Positions 16,495-23,740 of a stretch of DNA of 43,118 nt are shown here, one piece after another. The stretch is from an archaeon (lineage in GTDB: Archaea > Thermoproteota > Nitrososphaeria > Nitrososphaerales > Gagatemarchaeaceae), in the NCBI GenBank assembly GCA_021800855.1, contig JAJYYP010000005.1, forward strand, positions 1 to 43,118, written 5' to 3'. How positions within the stretch are numbered: position 1 is the stretch's first letter; every line of letters starts with the position of its first letter. The position numbers were made by a program, and so were the translations under genes. The notes under the pieces were generated by a model, which had not been told where the DNA came from, did no database searches, and saw only the letters and a program-made list of their open reading frames with translations.

Positions 16495-16521
16495 GTATTT
16501 AAGCATTATAACGTATGTTAT
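16495..16521 (-). promoter_or_regulatory. sufC promoter with upstream palindromic operator
   Basis: On the minus strand GCTTAAATAC (16504-16495) is a good box A about 30 bases before the sufC ATG. Just upstream, 16508-16521 holds ATAACGTATGTTAT (plus strand), arms ATAAC and GTTAT around four bases. The same element in the opposite orientation recurs at 15663-15676. Binding here would touch the TFB recognition region, so either activation or repression is possible. Confidence 0.6.
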
Positions 16522-16531
16522 TGGATTCTGG

Positions 16532-17017
16532 TTACCAGACAGCGCTGACCTTCTTTGCCACGGCTTCAAGGAACTCCTTGTCGACGGACGAGAACGCGTC
16601 CAGTTGGTCGCTGTCCACGTCAATCTCCCCCACAACCCGTCCATCGCGCAAGATCGGGACCACGATCTCCGCCTTCGTCGAAAGAAAGCATTGGAGATAC
16701 CTCGGGTCCTTCCCCACATCGGAGACTATCTCCGTCTTCCCGGCCTTCGCGGCGAAGCCGCACACGCCCTTCCCTATCGGGATGCGGGTGTGCTCCGTCG
16801 GTGAAGGCCCGGCCCAGGCCTCCAGGACCAGGTCATTCCCTTCCACGGCGTATATCCCTGCCCAAGAGTAGGTGGGGATAGAGGCGTTCAGGAACTTCGC
16901 GACGGCGTCCCTCGCGGCCCTCCCATTGGAACCCCCTAGCGCTGAGTCGAGGTCGACCAGGATTTCTTTTGCCTGCTCCCTACTGAGCCTTCCCATCGTT
17001 GACTTCAACCTCCTCAT
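16532..17017 (-). CDS. msrC: GAF protein, free methionine-(R)-sulfoxide reductase-like
   Basis: 161-residue single GAF domain. The segment IGKGVCGFAAKAGKTEIVSDV (C86), PRYLQC (C110), AEIVVPI (E117) and GEIDVDS (D133, D135) matches the fRMsr family, which reduces free methionine-R-sulfoxide using two of these cysteines. Two of the cysteines typical of the enzyme are present, so activity is plausible, though some related GAF proteins are only sensors. ATG at 17017 with AGGAG six bases before it. It follows aquaporin by 31 bases and precedes the suf promoter, giving a redox-stress neighbourhood. Confidence 0.82.
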   Translation of the reverse strand: MRRLKSTMGRLSREQAKEILVDLDSALGGSNGRAARDAVAKFLNASIPTYSWAGIYAVEGNDLVLEAWAGPSPTEHTRIPIGKGVCGFAAKAGKTEIVSDVGKDPRYLQCFLSTKAEIVVPILRDGRVVGEIDVDSDQLDAFSSVDKEFLEAVAKKVSAVW

Positions 17018-17048
17018 TGTTCTCCTGATTTATCTGTTAACGACCTTT

Positions 17049-17744
17049 TCAGGCCCTGCTCTCTATCAGGAACCTGTAGACTAGCCCGGCGGCGATCCCT
17101 CCGACCACAGGGCCGACGAGATAGATGTACCAGTAGCCAGGATAGAACCCTGACGCGATCATGGGGCCGAAGGCCCTCGCAGGATTCATCGCCGCGCCAG
17201 TAAGGTTCCCAGCGACTAGGACGTCAGCCACCACTGCGAGCCCTATGCCCAGCCCGCCTATCCGCGGGGCCCTTGGGTCGACCGCCGTCCCGTAGACAGC
17301 GAAGACGAGGACGAACGTCAGTAGCCCTTCGACCGCCATCCCTTGAGCGGCTGTCAGGGCGCCGCTGAGGGTCGGCGAACCCCACTTCACGCTGTCCCCG
17401 AGCGCCGACGGGAAGGACGCCTCCAGCGCCAGCCCGGCTGCTGTCGCCCCAACCAGCTCCGCGACTATGTACGGCACTACATCTCTGGACTTCAGCTTCC
17501 TCCCCGCCCAAAGACCCAATGTGACCGCCGGGTTCAGGGCCCCGCCTGAGACGGCCATAGTGGCCGAGATCGCCACCCCGAGCCCGAGCCCGTTCGCAAG
17601 GGCAGCGACGAGTACTGCAGCGGCCGAATTAGGGCCGACCAGGCTTGCGGTGCCGACGGCAGACCCAGCGCCGACGAGGACGAAGACGAAGGTCCCCACA
17701 GCCTCGGCCGCGAGCTTCTTCGAGAGGGTCGGGGAGGCGGACAA
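17049..17744 (-). CDS. aqp: Aquaporin / glycerol facilitator (MIP family)
   Basis: Membrane channel for water or small neutral solutes. From the TTG at 17744 it has 231 residues with six hydrophobic helices and the two half-helices carrying NPA: GGALNPAVT in the first half and GAAMNPARAFGP in the second. The first half ends LGLW and the second is followed by Arg (NPAR), the selectivity-filter arginine. The longer open frame to 17882 would overlap the thermosome start and lacks family sequence. Its promoter box TTCTTAAG at 17782-17775 suits the TTG start. Whether water or glycerol passes is not decided here. Confidence 0.92.
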   Translation of the reverse strand: MSASPTLSKKLAAEAVGTFVFVLVGAGSAVGTASLVGPNSAAAVLVAALANGLGLGVAISATMAVSGGALNPAVTLGLWAGRKLKSRDVVPYIVAELVGATAAGLALEASFPSALGDSVKWGSPTLSGALTAAQGMAVEGLLTFVLVFAVYGTAVDPRAPRIGGLGIGLAVVADVLVAGNLTGAAMNPARAFGPMIASGFYPGYWYIYLVGPVVGGIAAGLVYRFLIESRA

Positions 17745-17774
17745 AACGTTCGGCGGCGTCCTCGACTGGCCGCA

Positions 17775-17782
17775 CTTAAGAA
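17775..17782 (-). promoter_or_regulatory. Aquaporin promoter, box A-like
   Basis: The minus strand reads TTCTTAAG about 35 bases before the TTG at 17744, so transcription would begin near 17753 with a leader of about ten bases. The match to box A is moderate. It supports the shorter aquaporin start. Confidence 0.45.
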
Positions 17783-17825
17783 TTCCCTCTGTCGCAAGGG
17801 TCAGCTTCCCCGACCCGAGACAACT

Positions 17826-17851
17826 CTTATAAACCGTCGGTTGTATACCGA
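17826..17851 (+). promoter_or_regulatory. Thermosome promoter with dyad
   Basis: CTTATAAA at 17826-17833 is a strong box A 27 bases before the thermosome ATG, implying leaderless mRNA. Between it and the start lies TCGGT-tgtat-ACCGA (17837-17851), a perfect 5-bp inverted repeat in the position where an archaeal heat-shock repressor would block initiation. The regulator is unknown. Confidence 0.6.
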
Positions 17852-17856
17852 ACATT

Positions 17857-19506
17857 ATGTCAGCGACTGGACAGCCTGTCATAATTCTGAAGGAAGGTTC
17901 CGGTGAGTCTAGGGGGAGGGAGGCTCAGAGGAACAACGTCACCGCAGCGAAGCTCATCGCCGAAGTTGTCAGGACTTCGCTGGGGCCGCGTGGCATGGAC
18001 AAGATGCTCGTCGATTCCATGGGAGACGTCACCATCACCAACGACGGCGCGACGATGCTGAAGGAGCTCGACGTCCAGCATCCGGCAGCCAAGATGATGG
18101 TTGAGATAAGCAAGGCCACCGATAACGAAGTCGGCGACGGGACGACCTCAGCGGTGGTGGTGGCAGGGGCGCTGCTCGAGAAGGCAGAGGAGCTGATCAA
18201 CAAGGACGTCCACCCTGTGGTGGTCGTGGACGGGTATGGCCGAGCAGCAGAGAAGGCCCAGGAGATCCTCGAGACGATAGCGGAGAAGGTCAACCCCGAG
18301 AGCAGGGCAGACCTGCTGAAGATAGCAAACACCAGCATGATGACGAAGCTGGTGAGTGAAGACTCTCCGCACCTGGCCGGGATAGTGGTCGACGCGGTGC
18401 TCCAGGTAGCGGAGAAGCGCGGAGACGGGTTTAAGGTCGACATAGACAACGTCAAGGTCGAGAAGAAGCCTGGCGGAGCCCTCACAGACACAGAGATGAT
18501 CAAGGGGCTGGTGCTGGACAAAGAAGTAGTCCACTCAGGGATGCCGAAGCGCGTAGTAGAGGCGAAAATCGCTCTGGTCAACTCGGCCCTGGAGATCGAG
18601 AAGACAGAGTTCTCAGCTGAGATAAGGATCAACGACCCCCAGCAGATGCAGCAGTTCATGGACGAGGAGACGAGCATACTGAAGGGGATGGTCGAGAAGG
18701 TCCAGGATGCCGGTGCGACCGTCCTGATCTGCCAGAAGGGGATCGACGACCTCGCGCAGCACTTCCTCGCGAAGGCAGGGATCCTGACGGTGAGGCGGGT
18801 TAAGGAGAGCGACATGACCAAGCTGGCGAAGGCGACCGGCGCCAGGATCGTCACCAACCTCGACGACCTCAGCTCGAAGGACCTCGGATATGCGAAGCTG
18901 GTGGAAGAGAGGAAGCTCGAAGAAGACAAGTGGGTGTTCCTAGAGGGGGCCAAGAACCCGAAGGCTGTGAGCATCCTCGTGAGGGGAGGGACGCAGCGGG
19001 TGGTGGACGAAGCCGAGAGGGCTCTGCACGATGCGCTGATGGTGACCAAGGACGTGGTCGAGCTTCCAGCTGTCGTTGCCGGCGGTGGCGCCCCCGAAGA
19101 GGAGGTCTCGATACAGTTGCGCAACTGGGCGCAGAAGCTCTCTGGGAGGGAGCAGCTCGCCGCCCTGAAGTTCGCCGACGCCATGGAGAGCATCCCCTTG
19201 ACGCTCGCTGAGAACGCGGGGATGGACCCAATAGACACGCAGGTCGACCTGAGGGCGAAGCACGGCAAAGAAGGGAAGTGGTATGGAGTCGACGCTCTCA
19301 ACGGGAAGGTTGCTGACATGTACTCGAAGTCGGTGTGGGAGCCCCTCGCGGTGAAGCTCCAGATACTCAGAGCGGCGACCGAGGCAGCGTCTATGATCCT
19401 CCGGATCGACGACGTGATAGCGGCGAGCAAGATGAAGGCCCCTCCTACCCCACCAGGAGGCGGAGGGGGAGGGATGGGGGGCATGGGCGGCATGCCGCCC
19501 ATGTAG
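17857..19506 (+). CDS. thsA: Thermosome subunit (group II chaperonin)
   Basis: ATP-driven protein-folding chamber subunit, 549 residues. Landmarks: TSLGPRGMDKMLVD (40-53), TNDGAT (61-66), the catalytic GDGTT (93-97), apical-domain region about 200-370, and the second equatorial half with AVVAGGGAPEEE. The C-terminus ends in a Gly/Met-rich tail (GGMGGMGGMPPM), usual for group II chaperonins and pointing into the cavity. ATG at 17857 is leaderless by promoter position. A 525-codon frame on the opposite strand is a codon-bias shadow. Whether other thermosome subunits exist elsewhere cannot be seen. Confidence 0.96.
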   Translation: MSATGQPVIILKEGSGESRGREAQRNNVTAAKLIAEVVRTSLGPRGMDKMLVDSMGDVTITNDGATMLKELDVQHPAAKMMVEISKATDNEVGDGTTSAVVVAGALLEKAEELINKDVHPVVVVDGYGRAAEKAQEILETIAEKVNPESRADLLKIANTSMMTKLVSEDSPHLAGIVVDAVLQVAEKRGDGFKVDIDNVKVEKKPGGALTDTEMIKGLVLDKEVVHSGMPKRVVEAKIALVNSALEIEKTEFSAEIRINDPQQMQQFMDEETSILKGMVEKVQDAGATVLICQKGIDDLAQHFLAKAGILTVRRVKESDMTKLAKATGARIVTNLDDLSSKDLGYAKLVEERKLEEDKWVFLEGAKNPKAVSILVRGGTQRVVDEAERALHDALMVTKDVVELPAVVAGGGAPEEEVSIQLRNWAQKLSGREQLAALKFADAMESIPLTLAENAGMDPIDTQVDLRAKHGKEGKWYGVDALNGKVADMYSKSVWEPLAVKLQILRAATEAASMILRIDDVIAASKMKAPPTPPGGGGGGMGGMGGMPPM

Positions 19507-19515
19507 GCTAGATAC

Positions 19516-20457
19516 TCAGACTAGCTTCACGTCCGGGAAGGCCCCGCCAGCCCTTGCCGATTCATACAGTGCGCTTGCCACGGCGACGTCTTCGATGGCC
19601 GCCCCTCCTGACTTGAACATGGTGCGCCCCTCGGGGTGTCGTCTGCCTGCTATCACATCAGCCAGTTCTACGGCGGAGTCCCAAGAGAACAATCCGGCTT
19701 CTACCGCTCTTATCAACTCCCCGTACTCTAACTTGGCCTGGGGGAGGTCGTCGACCGCAACAGTCTGGAACCACGCGACCGCGTCGGTCGTGATTTCGGC
19801 ATGGGTCGGAACGTTGGCGCCGCAGATGTTAGCGTGAGACACGCTCCCGAGCATGCCACCCTCTAGGAAGGGCAGGGTGGACGAGGTGATCGTGGTGACG
19901 ACCTGGGCGCCCCTGACGGTCTGCTCAGGAGAGCTGAACGCCTTTGCGGTGAAACCTTTCTCTTCCAGCGCCCTGGCGAAGGCGCCTCTGTTCTTTTCGG
20001 TGGGGCTCCAAACCCGCACTTCCTCCACCGACAAGACGGAGCGGAGGGCGAGCATCTGCGCCAACGCCTGCTTCCCTGAACCTAAGATCGCGACAGACCC
20101 AGAGGCGTCCCTGTAGAGATGCTTCGTAGCCACGGCGGAAGTTGCCCCGGTCCTGAACCTGCCGAGCATGTCCGCCCCCATCACAGCCAGCGGCGTAGAG
20201 TCGGTTGCGTCGAAGAGGAGGACCACGAATTTCGTGCCGGCGTTGGAGGAGAGGTAGGCTTTCAACCCGGCGCGTCCGAGATACGACATGTTGGCGTGCA
20301 TCACGCTCAGCGTGGACGATGCCCCCCTAGTCCTAGTCCGCATGAAGTTCTCCGCTCTTCCCTCCCCCTTCCTCCTGAACGCCTCTTCCACGACACCCAC
20401 CACCTCGTCCATTTCGAGGAGGCCCTCGACGTCCGACTCCGACAGGATTAGCGTCAA
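19516..20457 (-). CDS. Ornithine cyclodeaminase / alanine dehydrogenase family
   Basis: NAD(P)-dependent enzyme of the OCD/mu-crystallin family, 313 residues. Conserved features: the ALGADMLGRFRTGATSAVA-like substrate segment (here VMGADMLGRFRTGAT), the dinucleotide-binding VAILGSGKQALAQML, and NICGANVPTHAEI near the C-terminal half. Family members act on ornithine, alanine, proline-like imines or serve in siderophore synthesis, so the substrate is open. TTG start at 20457 overlaps the preceding 83-residue gene by four bases. It converges on the thermosome with only nine bases between stops. Confidence 0.87.
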   Translation of the reverse strand: MTLILSESDVEGLLEMDEVVGVVEEAFRRKGEGRAENFMRTRTRGASSTLSVMHANMSYLGRAGLKAYLSSNAGTKFVVLLFDATDSTPLAVMGADMLGRFRTGATSAVATKHLYRDASGSVAILGSGKQALAQMLALRSVLSVEEVRVWSPTEKNRGAFARALEEKGFTAKAFSSPEQTVRGAQVVTTITSSTLPFLEGGMLGSVSHANICGANVPTHAEITTDAVAWFQTVAVDDLPQAKLEYGELIRAVEAGLFSWDSAVELADVIAGRRHPEGRTMFKSGGAAIEDVAVASALYESARAGGAFPDVKLV

Positions 20458-20705
20458 GCCCGCTGCGCTTCTTCTCTGTGGTCCTCCGCCTCGGGCATCC
20501 CCCAGCGGCCCACACGCGGGACGTCCTTCGTCCTGAACAGCGCCATCCCCTGTTGATATCGCTGGAGTTCCACTTCCAGAAACTTGATGTCGGACGCCAC
20601 TGATGCAGACTCCTTGTAGGTCCCCTCCTTCCCAGTCAGCTCTGCCAGCTTGGCCCTCTTCTCTTCCAGCAGCCTTGAGAGCAGCTGTTCATATTCCGTG
20701 GTCAA
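20454..20705 (-). CDS. Small coiled-coil protein, unknown
   Basis: 83 residues, highly charged and mostly helical; residues 1-55 have heptad-like spacing (YEQLLSRLLEEKRAKLAEL and LEVELQRYQQGMALF), so a coiled coil is likely. No family recognised. TTG start at 20705, 33 bases from a TATAG box shared with the divergent DUF371 gene. The stop overlaps the OCD-family start (TTGA), so the two are co-translated. Function unknown. Confidence 0.65.
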   Translation of the reverse strand: MTTEYEQLLSRLLEEKRAKLAELTGKEGTYKESASVASDIKFLEVELQRYQQGMALFRTKDVPRVGRWGMPEAEDHREEAQRA

Positions 20706-20730
20706 GGAACGCCGGGGACGGCGGAGCCTC

Positions 20731-20743
20731 GAAACTATAAAGA
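20731..20743. promoter_or_regulatory. Shared TATA between divergent genes
   Basis: The stretch around 20735-20742 reads CTATAAAG on plus and CTTTATAG on minus. It is about 30 bases before the DUF371 ATG (20768) and 33 before the coiled-coil TTG (20705), and no other TATA-like box lies in the 62-base gap. A single box may serve both directions. Confidence 0.5.
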
Positions 20744-20767
20744 CGTTGTCGATGGGCTGGAGCTACG

Positions 20768-21232
20768 ATGCTAGCTCCCCCCAAAGAGGTTTCATCGGCG
20801 AGAGAAGGCGGACCAATCAGGGACAAAGTGAGCTTCCGAGGCCACCCGATGGTGAGGTCCACCCATGCTACCACCATGGAGGTTACCACCGAGGGGCATC
20901 TGACGGAGAAGGGGGACTGCATCATAGGCGTCGAGGCTGACAGAGGGTGCTCTGGGATCAGCGAGGCTGTGAGAGAAGGGCTGCAGAGGTCAGGGGCCAA
21001 GGTCACCATCAAGATCAGAATCGGGGGGCGCACCTTCCAGGCCACGGCGCGCGGAGACGCCAGGCTCGAGCTGTCCCATCCTCATGACATCGTAATCAGG
21101 AAGAGCGGGTTCGTCAGCGACAGGACGCTGGCGGTGGGGGCGAGCGCGGCAGCGAAGGACATACCAAGGGACATGGTCAGGCTGCTGAGGAGCCCTGCGA
21201 CCACAGGGACGCTCGAGATAGAGGTGGAGTGA
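20768..21232 (+). CDS. DUF371 conserved archaeal protein
   Basis: 154 residues with the DUF371 pattern: VSFRGHPMVRSTHATTMEVTTE then LTEKGDCIIGVEADRG, and a C-terminal SDRTLAVGASAAAKDIPRDMV. This family is widespread in archaea and of unknown function. The first ~18 residues are not family-like, so the true start might be later, but ATG 20768 sits 30 bases from the TATA box. It overlaps the next gene by four bases (GTGA), indicating co-translation with the mevalonate-pathway decarboxylase. Confidence 0.82.
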   Translation: MLAPPKEVSSAREGGPIRDKVSFRGHPMVRSTHATTMEVTTEGHLTEKGDCIIGVEADRGCSGISEAVREGLQRSGAKVTIKIRIGGRTFQATARGDARLELSHPHDIVIRKSGFVSDRTLAVGASAAAKDIPRDMVRLLRSPATTGTLEIEVE

Positions 21233-22179
21233 CTTTGGCAAAGTTCAGGGCAGAAGCGTACACCATGCAGGCGCTGGTGAAGTACCACGGCCTCAAGGAC
21301 TGGCAGCTGAGGCTCCCCTACCACGACAGCATCTCCGTCAACACGACCTGCATGAAGACGGAGGCGTCTATCACAGACACAGAGAGGGGGGGCGTCTTCA
21401 TAGAAGGAAGGCAGAATGACTCCGCCAACGCCAGGTTACAGGGGGTCGTGTCCAGCATGGACCACTCCAAGAGGGTCGTCGACTTCAGGATAGACAGCCG
21501 GAACGTCCCGACAGGGAAAGCGAAGGGGATAGGCTACTCGTCATCGGCTGGCGCTGCGCTGACCCTCCTCGCTCATAAGCTCCTGGCCGGGACCACCCCC
21601 GACCTACCCCGGCTCTCCAGGAAGGCTAGGCTGTTCGCAGCGTCTGCCTCTAGGTCTCTGGTCGGCGGCTTTTCGAGGCTGTACGCAGGGAAAGATGACG
21701 AAAGCACCTACGCCGAGAGATTTGCCGACGCCAAGGCGATGGACCTGCGCATGGTGGTCGTCCCCCTTCCGTCGAGGGTACGGACAGAAGACGCGCACAG
21801 GGAGGTCGTCACCTCCCCCTTCTTCCAGGCGAGGGTGGAATCAGCCCAAAGACGGTGCGACGAGATGGAGAAGGCGATCCGCGGGAACGACCTCGACGCT
21901 CTCGGCAAGCTGGCAGAGAGGGACACCCTCGAACTCCACAGTCTGACCATGACCGGGGACAGCGGCCTGGTCATAATGACAGAGGACTCCATCAGGATAA
22001 TACGGAAGGTGAGAGACATGCGTGGGGACGGGATAAGGGCATACTACTCAATGCAGACCGGGCCATCGGTATTCATCAACACCGACGAGAAGCACCAAGA
22101 CAAGGTCCTGAGAGCCATCGAGAAGCTCGGTTACAGAGCATACCTTTCAGGGGTCGGTGGAGAGGCGAGGATCCTGTGA
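21229..22179 (+). CDS. mvaD: GHMP-family mevalonate-pathway decarboxylase (PMD/MVD-like)
   Basis: Isoprenoid-precursor enzyme, 316 residues. VKYHGLKDWQLRLPYHDSIS (17-36) aligns with the start of diphosphomevalonate decarboxylases, IGYSSSAGAALTLL (101-114) is the phosphate-binding loop, and SASRSLVGGFSRLYAG (139-154) the second substrate loop. From memory KYHG..D..LRLPYHDSIS is closer to the haloarchaeal phosphomevalonate decarboxylase than to the eukaryotic enzyme. At 273-280 the sequence is YSMQTGPS where the classical enzyme has FDAGPN, so the catalytic Asp position appears to be Gln276 or Thr277. The exact reaction (decarboxylase or 3-kinase type) is therefore uncertain. GTG start coupled to DUF371. 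Confidence 0.82.
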   Translation: MTLAKFRAEAYTMQALVKYHGLKDWQLRLPYHDSISVNTTCMKTEASITDTERGGVFIEGRQNDSANARLQGVVSSMDHSKRVVDFRIDSRNVPTGKAKGIGYSSSAGAALTLLAHKLLAGTTPDLPRLSRKARLFAASASRSLVGGFSRLYAGKDDESTYAERFADAKAMDLRMVVVPLPSRVRTEDAHREVVTSPFFQARVESAQRRCDEMEKAIRGNDLDALGKLAERDTLELHSLTMTGDSGLVIMTEDSIRIIRKVRDMRGDGIRAYYSMQTGPSVFINTDEKHQDKVLRAIEKLGYRAYLSGVGGEARIL

Positions 22180-22388
22180 GCGAGACGGTAAGCGTACGCG
22201 ACTACCTACGGCAGCTTGAAGGGACCAAGGCCGGGAAGAACGAACAGGTGAAAGAGGGGCTGGAAACGTTCATCGCCCTATGGGAGAAGGCAATCGAAAA
22301 CGGGGTAGTCAGCGATACCGACAGCGTGGATGCTGCGCTGGCGAAGCTCGAGAAGGCGGGGGGGCTGTATCGCGCAGCGGGGGCCTAG
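22176..22388 (+). CDS. Small helical protein coupled to mvaD, unknown
   Basis: 70 residues from a GTG at 22176 that overlaps the mvaD stop (GTGA). Sequence starts MSETVSVRDYLRQLEG and is mostly helical with an acidic centre; no Cys, no membrane segment. The start in frame and the continuing codon pattern to the stop support translation. It converges with the SDR gene, overlapping by four bases. No family recognised. Confidence 0.6.
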   Translation: MSETVSVRDYLRQLEGTKAGKNEQVKEGLETFIALWEKAIENGVVSDTDSVDAALAKLEKAGGLYRAAGA

Positions 22389-23158
22389 CGAGGCGCTTCA
22401 CCCCCGTCGAGGGACACTACCTGCCCCGTGATGTAGCTGGATTCGTCGCTTGCCAGGAAGAGCGCGAGGCTGGCGGCCTCCGACGGTCTTCCGAACCTCC
22501 CCAGGGGGATGGCGCTTAGGTAGGAGCGCTTCTGTTCTTCCCCCAGCCAGCCCACCCAGGAAGTCTCAATTGACCCGAACGCCATACAGTTCACCCTGAT
22601 CTTCGGTGCGAGCATCTTCGCCAGCATCCTGGTCATGGAGACGACCGCCCCCTTGGCCGAAGCGTAGATCAGACCGTCGGTGTCGCCCACGAGGGCCGGT
22701 ATCGATGCGACATTGACTATCGAAGAACCTCGTTTCATTAGCCGGGCTGCGCCCTTTACGCAGAGGAAGGTGCCGAAGGTGTCGACGGCGAAGACCCGCT
22801 TCCACATTTCTAGGGTGGTATCTTCCAGTCTGAGGCTCCACAGCTTCGGGTCTGCCAAACCCGCAGTGTTGACCAGGATGTCCAGGCCCCCCACCTTCCC
22901 TTCAACTTCATCGAACATCGCATCCACGCTCGAGCTGTCCGAGACGTCGGCGTGGACAACGAAAGCCTTCCCCCCCGAGCTCTTGATGGACCGGAGGACG
23001 GGCTCCCCATGAGGGGAGCCCCCACGGTGGTTAATCGCTACCGTCGCCCCTTCTTTCGCAAAGAGCCTTGCCACCTCCGCGCCTATCCCCTTGGAGGAGC
23101 CGGTGACGAGGGCCCTCTTCCCCTCCAGCCTCAAGTGGTCCGACGGGCCGGCGCCCAT
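22385..23158 (-). CDS. Short-chain dehydrogenase/reductase (SDR)
   Basis: NAD(P)-dependent oxidoreductase, 257 residues, classical SDR. TGSSKGIGAEVA (19-30) binds the cofactor, LVNTAGLADP marks the NAG-like motif, and NVASIPALVGDTDGLIYASAKG provides the catalytic Ser, Tyr and Lys. The C-terminus SSYITGQVVSLDGGEAPR is the normal FabG-like ending. The basic-residue pattern (INHRGG) would favour NADPH. Substrate unknown. Starts 17 bases after the HEAT-repeat gene, probably one transcript. Confidence 0.9.
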   Translation of the reverse strand: MGAGPSDHLRLEGKRALVTGSSKGIGAEVARLFAKEGATVAINHRGGSPHGEPVLRSIKSSGGKAFVVHADVSDSSSVDAMFDEVEGKVGGLDILVNTAGLADPKLWSLRLEDTTLEMWKRVFAVDTFGTFLCVKGAARLMKRGSSIVNVASIPALVGDTDGLIYASAKGAVVSMTRMLAKMLAPKIRVNCMAFGSIETSWVGWLGEEQKRSYLSAIPLGRFGRPSEAASLALFLASDESSYITGQVVSLDGGEAPR

Positions 23159-23175
23159 GACTTAAGGGTTGGAGG

Positions 23176-23688
23176 CTAGGGTCTGGGGGCCCGGTCCCTG
23201 GCTGTCTCCCCCGAAGAGGAGTATTGCTTCAGAAATCTTATGTTGAACAGGGACGCCTTCGCCGAGTTCCTGACCATCTCGTCGGGGTCGGACTCTGCCT
23301 TCATGAGGACGGCCTCCGACTCAGGGCTTCCAACCGAACCTAGTGCGGCCGCTGATTCATGCCTGACTATCGGGTCCTTGTCTTCGACTACCGCCTTCGC
23401 CAGCGCCCTATTACCTTCTGAGAGCCCTATCTGTCCAAGCGAAAATGCAGCCTCGTGGCGGACCAAGGGGTCAGGGTCGTGTAACAGGACGTCCGATAGC
23501 GCAGGGACAGACCTTTCCTTTCCCACCTCTGCGAGGATGCAGACGGCATGGACTCGCAGGACTAGGCTCGGCTCGTTCTTGAGGACCTCGATGAAGTACG
23601 ACTCATCCTTGCGCGCCCAAGCCTCTTCCATCCCTTTCATGACGGTCATGGCGCGGGCCTCGTCGTCTATTACCGTGCTTGTGTACAA
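23176..23688 (-). CDS. HEAT-repeat protein
   Basis: 170 residues made mostly of short HEAT (PBS-lyase-like) repeats: NEPSLVLRVHAVCILAEVG, DPDPLVRHEAAFSLGQIG, DKDPIVRHESAAALGSVG and DPDEMVRNSAKASL are four successive units of about 30 residues. Such proteins act as binding scaffolds; no catalytic residues. TTG start at 23688, 28 bases from TTTATAG (23718-23712), fits a leaderless mRNA; an ATG at 23649 is an alternative. Partner unknown. Confidence 0.82.
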   Translation of the reverse strand: MYTSTVIDDEARAMTVMKGMEEAWARKDESYFIEVLKNEPSLVLRVHAVCILAEVGKERSVPALSDVLLHDPDPLVRHEAAFSLGQIGLSEGNRALAKAVVEDKDPIVRHESAAALGSVGSPESEAVLMKAESDPDEMVRNSAKASLFNIRFLKQYSSSGETARDRAPRP

Positions 23689-23740
23689 CAGAGGGAGTCG
23701 ACCTGGTTCGGCCTATAAACAAAGCGAAACCGTGCTGAGT

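Noticed and set aside
17925-19502. 525-codon open frame antisense to the thermosome
   Set aside because: It mirrors the thermosome codons, is rich in Ser/Thr/Arg without any fold, and arises from the strong GC bias at third positions of the real gene.
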